NCBI GenBank assembly: GCA_003445035.1
Contig: DLVV01000247.1
Coordinates: forward strand, 14,245 to 19,957
DNA length: 5,713 nt
Direction: 5' to 3'
Source of the DNA: Planctomycetaceae bacterium
GTDB lineage: Bacteria; Planctomycetota; Planctomycetia; Planctomycetales; Planctomycetaceae
Both the position numbers and the translations under genes were made by a program. The notes beneath the pieces are model-generated. The model made no database searches and had not been told where the DNA came from. It was given only the letters and a program-made list of their open reading frames with translations. The first letter of the stretch is position 1. Each line of letters opens with the position of its first letter. Positions 1 through 5,712 of the stretch are shown here, piece after piece.

Positions 1-600
1 TTCGCCGAAGGCATCAGCCCCCTGTCGATCACGGCCTGGACCTTCGTGTGCCTGGCCGCCGGGGTGATGGGACTGGTGACACTGACGAAAATCCGCAAGA
101 CCCGGGGAGCCTTCAGTGGCGGCAAGACAGCGCTGGTCGGAGTCATCCTGGGCGGTGTGGCCGCCGTCGGCAACGTCGGTATTTCGATCCTGCTGTTCAG
201 CACCGAGGTGCCCGACGGGTTCGATGCGGTCAACTTCACCGCCGACATCTCGAAGAAAGGGTTCGGCGAAAAACTGGCCCTGCACCCCGACATCGCCGCA
301 CTCAACGGCAAGAAGATCTACCTGAGAGGATTCATGTACCGCGGCAAGCAGCGGGAAGGCCTGACCAGCTTCGTGATCGTCAAGGACAACCAGCAGTGCT
401 GCTTCGGTCGACAACCCAACCAGTCGGACATGGTCGAGGTGTTTCTGCCGGCCGGCCAGACGTTCGACCTGGAACTGGGCCTCACCGGCGTCGCCGGCAC
501 GTTCCGGACTTCCAACATCCGCTCCAAGAGCGACCTGCAACACCGGCCGATCTACCGGATCGACGCCGAGATGTGCAAGCGGGCCAAGGTGGACTTCTGA
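1..600 (+). CDS. Membrane protein with DUF4190-like transmembrane region and DUF3299-like CCFG domain (5' end missing)
   Basis: The reading frame is open from the first base, so the gene starts upstream; 199 residues are visible. A GTG at 46 could be read as a start, but it lies inside the first hydrophobic segment and is probably internal. Residues 5-28 and 43-66 of the visible part are hydrophobic, joined by a short basic loop (KIRKTRGAFSGGK). This resembles the two-helix DUF4190 type of membrane domain. The rest (about 85-199) is a soluble domain with GKKIYLRGFMY (103-113) and KDNQQCCFGRQP (128-139), the hallmark pattern I associate with DUF3299-like proteins. The vicinal cysteines are C133 and C134. 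The soluble part probably faces the periplasm. Its biochemical role is unknown. The stop codon overlaps the next gene, which carries a paralogous domain, so the two probably act together. The family assignment is from motif memory: fairly sure for the CCFG domain, less so for DUF4190. Confidence 0.82.
   Translation, partial: FAEGISPLSITAWTFVCLAAGVMGLVTLTKIRKTRGAFSGGKTALVGVILGGVAAVGNVGISILLFSTEVPDGFDAVNFTADISKKGFGEKLALHPDIAALNGKKIYLRGFMYRGKQREGLTSFVIVKDNQQCCFGRQPNQSDMVEVFLPAGQTFDLELGLTGVAGTFRTSNIRSKSDLQHRPIYRIDAEMCKRAKVDF
586..592 (+). promoter_or_regulatory. Ribosome binding site for the lipoprotein gene at 600
   Basis: AAGGTGG differs from the ideal AAGGAGG at one base and lies 7 bases before the ATG at 600. 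It sits inside the end of the upstream gene. It decides the start of the lipoprotein gene, because the frame of that gene stays open much further upstream. Confidence 0.6.
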
Positions 601-1487
601 TGCCGATCCGACGACTGCTGCCGGGCCGTCGCTCGGCCATGGTCCTCTGCGGACTGCTGGCCTTCGCCGGTTGCCGCGATGGCGGCGACAGCGGCTATCG
701 CGAGGTGACCCAGGCGGACGTCACTCCGTCGACAAGCGGACCGGATGCCGACGACGGATCGACACCTGGTGGATCGGCTGTGGCCGACGACACCCACACC
801 GGCGATCCATCCACCGTGACCGATCCGGACACGCCGGAGGTGCCGGCAGTGGAACCGCCGTCTTTCGAGAACCCACCCGGTTCGCCTCCACCGGGCGAAG
901 CCGACCCGGTCAACCCGCTGCGTCCGGCCCTCCCGGGCAACCCGCTGCGTCCGCCGCTCCCTCGAGACGGGCTGGGTCCGCCATTGGACCCCTCGGGACG
1001 CCGACCCACCTCACGGACAGCAAAAACACCGGATGCCGGTCCCAAGGAGCCCCGCGAGATCAAGCTGCTGGTCAAGAACAGGACGTTCAAGGTCGAGGGT
1101 CCCCAGAAGGCCGTGCGGGTTTCCTACGACGACTTCGACCTGCTGAAGGTGCTCAACATGGAGCCGGTGCCACCCAATGCCCCCGACCACATGCCCGGAT
1201 GGCTCAAGCAACTCGACGGCAAGCGGATCCGTGTCCGCGGGTTCATGTACCCCACGTTCCAGGATCCCGTCGAGATCTTCGTGTTGGCCCGCGACAACCA
1301 GATTTGCTGTTTCGGACGCAACCCGAAGGTCTATGACCTGGTCCGCGTCGTACTCCGAAAGGGCGTCTCCTCGCCCTACATTCAGAACCGCCCGTTTGAC
1401 GTGGTGGGGCTGTTCCATATCGCCAAGAAGATAGAAGACCCTAAACTGTTGTATAGCCTGGACGATGCGGTCGTGGTTGACCGCTGA
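600..1487 (+). CDS. Putative lipoprotein with Pro/Asp-rich linker and C-terminal DUF3299-like CCFG domain
   Basis: The start is ATG at 600, overlapping the previous stop as TGATG, with a good ribosome binding site; this gives 295 residues. The N terminus is basic (MPIRRLLPGRR), followed by a hydrophobic run ending in LLAFAGC. C25 is the likely lipidated cysteine, although F at -3 makes the lipobox imperfect. Residues about 26-150 are low-complexity, rich in D, P, G, S and T, with a nine-residue repeat (NPLRPxLPx), and look like a flexible tether. Residues about 175-295 form the conserved domain: SYDDFDLLKVLNMEPVPP, then LDGKRIRVRGFMYP (205-218) and RDNQICCFGRNP (231-242). The last is closely similar to the matching stretch of the gene before it. 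The protein is expected to be anchored in a membrane with the CCFG domain facing the periplasm. Function is unknown. The vicinal cysteines C236 and C237 suggest metal binding or redox work, but this is inference only. Confidence 0.87.
   Translation: MPIRRLLPGRRSAMVLCGLLAFAGCRDGGDSGYREVTQADVTPSTSGPDADDGSTPGGSAVADDTHTGDPSTVTDPDTPEVPAVEPPSFENPPGSPPPGEADPVNPLRPALPGNPLRPPLPRDGLGPPLDPSGRRPTSRTAKTPDAGPKEPREIKLLVKNRTFKVEGPQKAVRVSYDDFDLLKVLNMEPVPPNAPDHMPGWLKQLDGKRIRVRGFMYPTFQDPVEIFVLARDNQICCFGRNPKVYDLVRVVLRKGVSSPYIQNRPFDVVGLFHIAKKIEDPKLLYSLDDAVVVDR
912..965 (+). repeat. Two-copy 27-base tandem repeat in the lipoprotein linker
   Basis: Two adjacent 27-base units encode NPLRPALPG and NPLRPPLPR. The first 15 bases are identical (AACCCGCTGCGTCCG) and the rest differ at several positions. 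The repeat keeps the reading frame and lies in the proline-rich tether, so it probably arose by duplication within the linker and alters tether length only. Confidence 0.7.
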
Positions 1488-1506
1488 GTGATTTTCCTCG
1501 TACAAA
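1477..1506 (+). promoter_or_regulatory. Possible sigma-70-type promoter for the gene at 1559
   Basis: TTGACC (1477-1482) matches the -35 consensus at five of six bases. TACAAA (1501-1506) matches the -10 consensus at four of six, with an 18-base spacer. The -35 lies within the last codons of the lipoprotein gene. The position, about 50 bases before the next start, is plausible. Such matches occur by chance, and planctomycete promoters are not well defined, so this is weak support for separate transcription of the downstream gene. Confidence 0.28.
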
Positions 1507-1545
1507 CACAGCCGGATCCAGAACGGACCCGAGAACACGCCAACC

Positions 1546-1549
1546 GGAG
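1546..1549 (+). promoter_or_regulatory. Ribosome binding site for the gene at 1559
   Basis: GGAG lies 9 bases before the ATG at 1559, which supports that ATG as the start of the secreted CPFC protein. The remainder of the 71-base gap shows no other clear element apart from the possible promoter. Confidence 0.55.
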
Positions 1550-1558
1550 ACACGCATC

Positions 1559-2836
1559 ATGTCACTGAAGCGAACCCCCTGCTCGATGTTGTCGCTGGCG
1601 GTCGTTTTCCTTTCCGGGCTGTTCGTCGTGCCCGGAGTGGCCACCTCGGCCGTGCGACACTGCCCGTTCTGCGCGGCCCCCTCGCTGACCCTCGCCGAGC
1701 AACTCTCCCAGGCCGACGCCGCGGCCCTGGTGATGTGGGCCGAGGCGAAGAAGGCCCGGCAGGTCAAGGGGAAGCGGCTGCCGTCGGAGACGACCTACGA
1801 GATCCGCGAGGTGATCCGCAACGGACGCGGGGCGGTCAAGAAGGGCCAACGCGTCCGGCTTTCCCGGTTTCGCTCGGGCAAGAAGGGCGACATGTTCCTG
1901 CTGCTGGGCAGCAGGGCGACCAAGGTCGAGTGGGGCAGCCCGCTGCCGGTCACCGAGACCAGCTACCAGTACATCGTCCAGGCTCCCTCGCCGGAGGCCG
2001 CCGCGAACAAGCGGTTGGCCTACTTCATGAAATTCCTCGAGTACCCCGACCGGCAGATCGCCGACGACGCGTACGCCGAATTCGCCAACGCGCCCTACAA
2101 GGACATCGCGGCGGTCAGCAAGCTGATGCCCCGTGCCAAGGTCGCCCGCTGGATCTCCGACGCTGAGACCCCTCCCACACGCATGGGTCTCTACGGACTG
2201 TTGCTGGGACTCTCGGGCAACCAGGCCGACGCCAAGCTGATGGAGAAGAAGATCTCGACGCCCTCGGAAGAATTCCGCCTGGGCATTGACGGCGTGATGT
2301 CCGGCTACCTGTTGCTGGTCGGAGAAAAGGGACTGCCACTGATCGAACAACTCAAGCTCAAGAACCAGTTCCTGGTCGATGCCAACGGCAAGGTGCTGAC
2401 CGACAAGAAAGGTCGAAAGAAACTGGTGCCCTTCAGCGAGACCTACGCGGCGATGCAGGCCCTGCGGTTCATGTGGAGCTACGCCGATGGCCGCGTCGCC
2501 AAGCCTCGACTGCGTCAGTCGATGAGAATCCTGCTCGATCGTCCCGAACTGGCCGACCTGGTCATCGCCGACCTCGCGCGTTGGAAGGACTGGAGCATCC
2601 AGGGTCGGCTGATGACCATGTACGACGACAAGGCGTTCAACGTCCCCGCCATCAAGCGGGCCGTCGTGCGTTACATGCTGGTCTGCTCCAAGGATATTCC
2701 CAAGGGCAAGAACAAGAAAAAGACGGCTGGCCCGAAACCCAAGCATGTCCAGGCCGCCCTGAAGCACCTGGCCGTGCTCAGGAAACGGGATCCCAAGACG
2801 GTGATGGACGCCGAGCGTTTCTTCTTCCTTAAGTAA
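1559..2836 (+). CDS. Secreted CPFC-motif protein of unknown function (planctomycete-type)
   Basis: 425 residues, ATG start with a ribosome binding site. Residues 1-31 look like a signal peptide: basic MSLKR, hydrophobic core LSLAVVFLSGLFVVPGV, and a probable cleavage site around ATSA. The mature protein begins almost at once with RHCPFCAAPSLTLAEQLSQADAAALVMW. The CxxC pair is C35 and C38, followed by a segment I associate with secreted planctomycete proteins. Residues about 75-140 look like a small beta-rich domain (TTYEIREVIRNGR, KKGQRVRL, GDMFLLLGSR, SYQYIVQ). From about 145 to 375 the sequence is mainly helical, with HEAT-like character (FLEYPDRQIADDAYAEFANAPYKDIAAV; LADLVIADLARWKDWSIQGRLMTMYDD). 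A lysine-rich stretch (GKNKKKTAGPKPKH, about 383-396) precedes the last helix. No catalytic motif is recognised. The CxxC could bind metal or form a disulphide; it is not in a recognisable thioredoxin fold. It lies 71 bases after the CCFG pair and may be functionally linked to it. Confidence 0.88.
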   Translation: MSLKRTPCSMLSLAVVFLSGLFVVPGVATSAVRHCPFCAAPSLTLAEQLSQADAAALVMWAEAKKARQVKGKRLPSETTYEIREVIRNGRGAVKKGQRVRLSRFRSGKKGDMFLLLGSRATKVEWGSPLPVTETSYQYIVQAPSPEAAANKRLAYFMKFLEYPDRQIADDAYAEFANAPYKDIAAVSKLMPRAKVARWISDAETPPTRMGLYGLLLGLSGNQADAKLMEKKISTPSEEFRLGIDGVMSGYLLLVGEKGLPLIEQLKLKNQFLVDANGKVLTDKKGRKKLVPFSETYAAMQALRFMWSYADGRVAKPRLRQSMRILLDRPELADLVIADLARWKDWSIQGRLMTMYDDKAFNVPAIKRAVVRYMLVCSKDIPKGKNKKKTAGPKPKHVQAALKHLAVLRKRDPKTVMDAERFFFLK

Positions 2837-2864
2837 TCGACCGGCACCGCGGCCCACGCCCGAA

Positions 2865-2880
2865 CCGGCCTGCTGGCCGG
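2865..2880 (+). other. GC hairpin between the CPFC protein gene and the peptidase gene
   Basis: CCGGCC (2865-2870) and GGCCGG (2875-2880) form a perfect 6-base-pair stem with a TGCT loop, 29 bases after the upstream stop codon. No T-run follows, so it is not a standard intrinsic terminator. It might weaken readthrough or protect the upstream transcript end, or it may be a chance palindrome in GC-rich DNA. Confidence 0.35.
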
Positions 2881-2920
2881 ACTCACAGCAGGGGCGACCT
2901 GCGCCGTAGCCGCATTGACC

Positions 2921-4111
2921 ATGTTTGACCCCGAACCGATCCGGCAGGCCCTCCGCGAATTCGCACTCGACGGCTGGCTGCTCTACGATTTCCGCAACAG
3001 CAACGTGCTGGCCCGCCGCGTGCTCGGCCTCGACGAAGAACACGCCGGCAGCCGCCGCTGGGCCTGTTGCCTGCGGGCCGATGGCCCACCCAGGAAACTG
3101 GTGCACCGTATCGAGGCCGGCGCGCTGGACGCGATTCCCGGTCAAAGCCGGGTCTACCTGGCGTGGCAGGAGTTCGAGGCCGGGCTGGCCTGGCTGCTCG
3201 AGGGTCTCGACACGGTTGCCACCGAATACGCCCCGCGAGCCAGCAACCCCTACGTCTCGAGAATCGACGCCGGCACGATCGAACTGGTCGGCGAATCGGG
3301 CTGCAACATCATCTCCTCGGGGGACCTCGTGCAGAGATTCGAGGCGACCTGGGACGAAGCCCAGGCGGCAATGCACCGCGAGGCCGAAGCGATCACCACC
3401 TCGGCATTCAGCGTGGCCTGGCAGGCGATCGCCGAAGCGACCTCGGCAGGTGGCCAGGTCCAGGAGACCGCCATCCAGCAGGTGATCATGGACCATTACC
3501 GGGCCCACGACGCCACCACCTATCATCCGCCGATCGTCGCCCGCAATGCCCACTCGGGGAACCCCCACTACGAAACCGGCACCGGCGACGACACCGCCAT
3601 CCGGCAGGACGACCTCGTACTGATCGACCAGTGGTGCAAGGTCGATCGGCCGCAAAGCGTTTACAGCGACCTGACCCGGATGGGGTACGTGGGCACCGAG
3701 GTTCCCGAGCGATACGCCGAGGTGTTTGCCGTGGTGGCCGCCGCCCGCGATGCCGCGATCGAGTGCGTGAGGGGAGCATTTGCCGAGGACCGACTGCTGC
3801 AGGGATGGGAAGTCGACCAGGCCTGCCGCGACGTGATCATCGAGGCCGGATACGGCGACGCCTACATCCACCGCACCGGACACAGCATCGGCCAGGAGGT
3901 CCACGGCAACGGGGCCAACATGGACAACCTGGAAACCCACGAACAGCGACGCGTGATGCGAAACACCTGCTTCTCGATTGAACCGGGCATCTACCTGCCC
4001 GAGTTCGGCATCCGCAGCGAGGTGAACGTGTTCGTCGACGGCGACGGGGCCGTCCACGTCACCGGGGGACCGTGCCAGGAAGCGATCGTGCCGATCCTGG
4101 CGACGGACTGA
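2921..4111 (+). CDS. M24 family metallopeptidase (Xaa-Pro aminopeptidase / creatinase fold)
   Basis: 396 residues from ATG 2921. A TTG two codons earlier (2915) is in frame but less likely, and neither has a clear ribosome binding site. Residues about 1-140 match the creatinase N-terminal type of domain (DGWLLYDFRNSNVLARRVLGL). Residues about 145-396 are the pita-bread catalytic domain. All five expected dinuclear-metal ligands are present: D236 (LVLIDQW), D250 (VYSDLTR), H321 (RTGHSIG), E354 (SIEPGIY) and E367 (IRSEVNV). H216 (NPHYE) and H328 (VHGNG) fit the conserved catalytic-site histidines. The protein should hydrolyse a peptide or related amide bond, perhaps N-terminal residues before proline, but M24 members vary widely and the substrate cannot be read from the sequence. 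There is no signal peptide, so it is probably cytoplasmic. The first metal motif reads D-x-W rather than the common D-x-G, which suggests a particular subfamily. Length is normal and the gene looks intact. Confidence 0.94.
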   Translation: MFDPEPIRQALREFALDGWLLYDFRNSNVLARRVLGLDEEHAGSRRWACCLRADGPPRKLVHRIEAGALDAIPGQSRVYLAWQEFEAGLAWLLEGLDTVATEYAPRASNPYVSRIDAGTIELVGESGCNIISSGDLVQRFEATWDEAQAAMHREAEAITTSAFSVAWQAIAEATSAGGQVQETAIQQVIMDHYRAHDATTYHPPIVARNAHSGNPHYETGTGDDTAIRQDDLVLIDQWCKVDRPQSVYSDLTRMGYVGTEVPERYAEVFAVVAAARDAAIECVRGAFAEDRLLQGWEVDQACRDVIIEAGYGDAYIHRTGHSIGQEVHGNGANMDNLETHEQRRVMRNTCFSIEPGIYLPEFGIRSEVNVFVDGDGAVHVTGGPCQEAIVPILATD

Positions 4112-4172
4112 GAACACCGGCCACCGAAACCCTCGATGATCTGAGCAGCCGTTTCGAATCCCCGCGGTGAAA
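4112..4172. other. Convergent intergenic gap with no clear terminator
   Basis: The peptidase gene and the minus-strand ThuA gene end tail to tail across 61 bases. The only inverted repeat I see is CGAAAC (4125-4130) with GTTTCG (4151-4156), a 6-base stem with a 20-base loop and no T-run on either strand. Termination here may be Rho-dependent. Confidence 0.4.
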
Positions 4173-5045
4173 CTACTTGGCCGCCGCCCTGGCCTTGGCT
4201 TCCTCAGCCTTCGACACGTCGGGGTTTGGTGCGCTGTTGCCCGATTCGAGGTTCAGCACCCAGCGGACCGCGTTCTCGGTCGACTTCAGCACCACCTTGT
4301 TCGTCCAGGTCCGCTCGTTGTGGCCGAGGTTCGAGTAGTAGATCTTGCCGTCACCCCACGAGCGGCACCAGGCGACCGGAACGTGGTAGGGACGCTTCGG
4401 GTTGCACTTGGCCATGTTCAGGCTCATCAACACGCGAACATTCTTCGGCACCCAGTTGACGTACTGGTAGATCTCGTCCTTGATCTGGAACTCCTTGCCG
4501 AACGGCTTCATCGCCGGGTGCGAGGTGTCGTGGACGCTGATGGTGACATTGTTGCCCGATCCCCACGGGTGGCCGTTGAATGTGCCGCCGGCGATCTCCT
4601 GATACCACCGGTGCTTGGGATCCTTGGTGCGGTAGGTGTCCGTCGCCGAGTGGAACCCGATGTAACCGTTGCCCTTGGTCTTCAGCCACGTGTTGACGAA
4701 GTAGTCGCGGTCCTTGTCGGTGATCGGCAGCACGCCGGTCGTGTAGAACATCACGATCCGGTACTTCTTCAGGTTCGCCGCGGTGAAGTCGGCCTTGCAG
4801 TCCTGGGTGCAGTCGACGGTGAACAGCTTGGTCTGCTGGCCCAGTTGCGTCATGGCGATCTCGGCCGGCGCGAGATTCTTCTGACGACGGTTGACCGAGC
4901 CGTGACGGAACCCCTTGCTCTGGGTGACAAACAGCGCACGGACCGGCTCGGCAGCCGGCAAGCTCTGGCCGGTCGAGAACAACACGGCCAGTCCCAACAC
5001 GCACATCGTTAACATCTTCACGACTCGACTCCCTGTGGTTGTCAT
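4173..5045 (-). CDS. Secreted ThuA-domain protein
   Basis: 290 residues from ATG at 5045, which overlaps the upstream stop as ATGA. A GTG at 5021 (codon 9) has a better ribosome binding site and would give 282 residues. The N terminus is a signal peptide (KMLTMCVLGLAVLFSTGQSLPAA, cleavage near residue 32). Residues about 34-267 are a ThuA-like (trehalose utilisation) domain with a class I glutamine amidotransferase-type fold. Visible motifs are VRALFVTQSKGFRH (35-48), GFHSATDT (130-137), GGTFNGHPW (153-161), DEIYQY (190-195) and PVAWCRSWGDGKIYYSNLGH (223-242). The tail after 268 is charged and alanine/lysine-rich (SKAEEAKARAAAK) and looks disordered or helical. ThuA relatives act in sugar metabolism, with reports of disaccharide oxidation or isomerisation steps, and are abundant in planctomycetes. 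The exact reaction is unknown here. Export suggests a periplasmic role in carbohydrate handling. It is probably cotranscribed with the small gene before it. Confidence 0.92.
   Translation of the reverse strand: MTTTGSRVVKMLTMCVLGLAVLFSTGQSLPAAEPVRALFVTQSKGFRHGSVNRRQKNLAPAEIAMTQLGQQTKLFTVDCTQDCKADFTAANLKKYRIVMFYTTGVLPITDKDRDYFVNTWLKTKGNGYIGFHSATDTYRTKDPKHRWYQEIAGGTFNGHPWGSGNNVTISVHDTSHPAMKPFGKEFQIKDEIYQYVNWVPKNVRVLMSLNMAKCNPKRPYHVPVAWCRSWGDGKIYYSNLGHNERTWTNKVVLKSTENAVRWVLNLESGNSAPNPDVSKAEEAKARAAAK
5029..5034 (-). promoter_or_regulatory. Internal ribosome binding site favouring a GTG start at 5021
   Basis: On the minus strand AGGGAG lies 7 bases before an in-frame GTG at 5021 (codon 9 of the ThuA gene). 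The ATG at 5045 has no comparable site and relies on overlap with the upstream stop. The shorter protein would begin MKMLTMCVLGLAVLF, a compact and typical signal peptide. The true start is therefore open between 5045 and 5021. Confidence 0.45.
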
Positions 5046-5629
5046 TTCTTCAGTTGTTTCAAAGTTCCGCCGATCCGGCGGTGCACCTCGGCGGTGTTGC
5101 GGACCACCAGCACGTGAAAGTTGGGGTAGTAACGGATCGTCCCCTTGCCACCTCGTACGTCCCAGCTGTCCGGTGCGATCGTGTCCTGGATCAACGCGAT
5201 CAACTCGCCGGCGGCACGCTCGTCGGCCGGACCGGCCAGCGAAGAGCCTCTCTCGCGAGACGGCCTCCTCCGCCCGAGTCGTGCCCCGGAAAACTTGCGA
5301 CGCTGCCGCTGCAACCTCGGCAGGATGTCACCCAGCCGGCCGTTGATCGCAGAGTGCTTCCGGCGACGCTCGGCAAACGACAGTTTCCGGGTGGTTCTCA
5401 GGTCCTCGTCCAGCCGGACCAGCGCCGGAACCACCTTGGCCGGATCGGCCAGGGGACGTCGGTTCCGCGCCGTCCGCTTCATCAGCACCAGGAACCGGTC
5501 GCGGAGTCCCTGACGAGTCAGACTCGACGGATCAGACGAAACGGCCCTGGCGAGACCCGCGATCGGTTCATCAACAACAGCGACCGGTGTGACGCCTATC
5601 CAGAGAGCCACCAGCACTGCGGCGTTCAT
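5042..5629 (-). CDS. Small secreted protein with C-terminal 'IAPDSWDVRGG' domain, unknown function
   Basis: 195 residues from ATG 5629, chosen because GGGGAG lies 7 bases upstream; a TTG at 5644 is in frame but overlaps that site. Residues 1-20 form a short hydrophobic leader (MNAAVLVALWIGVTPVAVVD), probably a signal peptide. Residues about 40-135 are strongly basic and arginine-rich (ERRRKH, RLQRQRRKF, RLGRRRPSRERG) and probably helical or flexible. The last 55 residues hold the conserved part: GELIALIQDTIAPDSWDVRGGKGTIRYYPNFHVLVVRNTAEVHRRIGGTLKQL. I recall this pattern from many planctomycete secreted proteins; the beta-alpha-beta outline with 'LVVRNT...EVH..I...L..L' is reminiscent of the short N domains of secretins. 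Whether that is true homology is unproven. The stop overlaps the ThuA start by four bases, so the two are likely translated together. No specific function can be given. Confidence 0.85.
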   Translation of the reverse strand: MNAAVLVALWIGVTPVAVVDEPIAGLARAVSSDPSSLTRQGLRDRFLVLMKRTARNRRPLADPAKVVPALVRLDEDLRTTRKLSFAERRRKHSAINGRLGDILPRLQRQRRKFSGARLGRRRPSRERGSSLAGPADERAAGELIALIQDTIAPDSWDVRGGKGTIRYYPNFHVLVVRNTAEVHRRIGGTLKQLKK

Positions 5630-5636
5630 CGCAGCT

Positions 5637-5642
5637 CTCCCC
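5637..5642 (-). promoter_or_regulatory. Ribosome binding site fixing the start at 5629
   Basis: GGGGAG on the minus strand is separated by 7 bases from ATG 5629. It is the strongest such site in the window and rules against the upstream TTG as the start. Confidence 0.65.
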
Positions 5643-5658
5643 AAGACGTCTGGAAACC

Positions 5659-5712
5659 TCAGGACGAATTCGGCGGAATCTCCGGCCAGCTATTCTCCGC
5701 CGTCGTCTCCAC
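5659..5712 (-). CDS. Possible C-terminal end of an upstream minus-strand gene
   Basis: Entering from the right edge, one minus-strand frame reads VETTAENSWPEIPPNSS and stops with TGA at 5659-5661, 29 bases before the start at 5629. Most third codon positions are G or C, as in the surrounding genes. The piece is too short to identify. A second frame ends sooner (GGDDGGE, TAG at 5690-5692) and has a less coding-like codon pattern. If real, this would be an upstream member of the same operon. Confidence 0.25.
   Translation of the reverse strand: METTAENSWPEIPPNSS

Noticed and set aside
48..599. Long N-terminal extension of the lipoprotein gene in its own frame
   Set aside because: It overlaps the membrane protein gene fully, its translation is arginine/glutamine-rich low-quality sequence, and the ATG at 600 has a ribosome binding site and starts a signal peptide.
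671..1336. Plus-strand 221-codon frame, and minus-strand frames at 695-1090 and 1011-1553, overlapping the lipoprotein gene
   Set aside because: They are out of frame with the conserved CCFG domain and give arginine- or glycine-rich products without recognisable motifs.
3067..3981. A 304-codon plus-strand frame inside the M24 gene
   Set aside because: Its product is arginine/glycine-rich and overlaps the catalytic domain of a clearly real peptidase gene.
1559..4111. The CPFC protein and M24 peptidase as one gene split by a stop codon
   Set aside because: The first has an export signal and a complete-looking end, while the second is a full-length M24 protein beginning normally at its N-terminal domain. 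Shared frame has a one in three chance.
1562..4117. An 851-codon open frame on the minus strand opposite the CPFC protein and the M24 peptidase
   Set aside because: Both plus-strand genes have clear protein signatures (signal peptide; all five M24 ligands). They share one frame, so the antisense frame is open across both because of GC-rich codon bias. The antisense product shows no recognisable domain.
4125..4156. Inverted repeat CGAAAC/GTTTCG between the convergent genes as a terminator
   Set aside because: The stem is only six bases with a 20-base loop and no T-run on either strand; this could easily be chance.
4167..5012. A 281-codon plus-strand frame opposite the ThuA gene
   Set aside because: The minus strand carries conserved ThuA motifs throughout; the plus-strand translation is valine/arginine-rich with no domain, a shadow frame.
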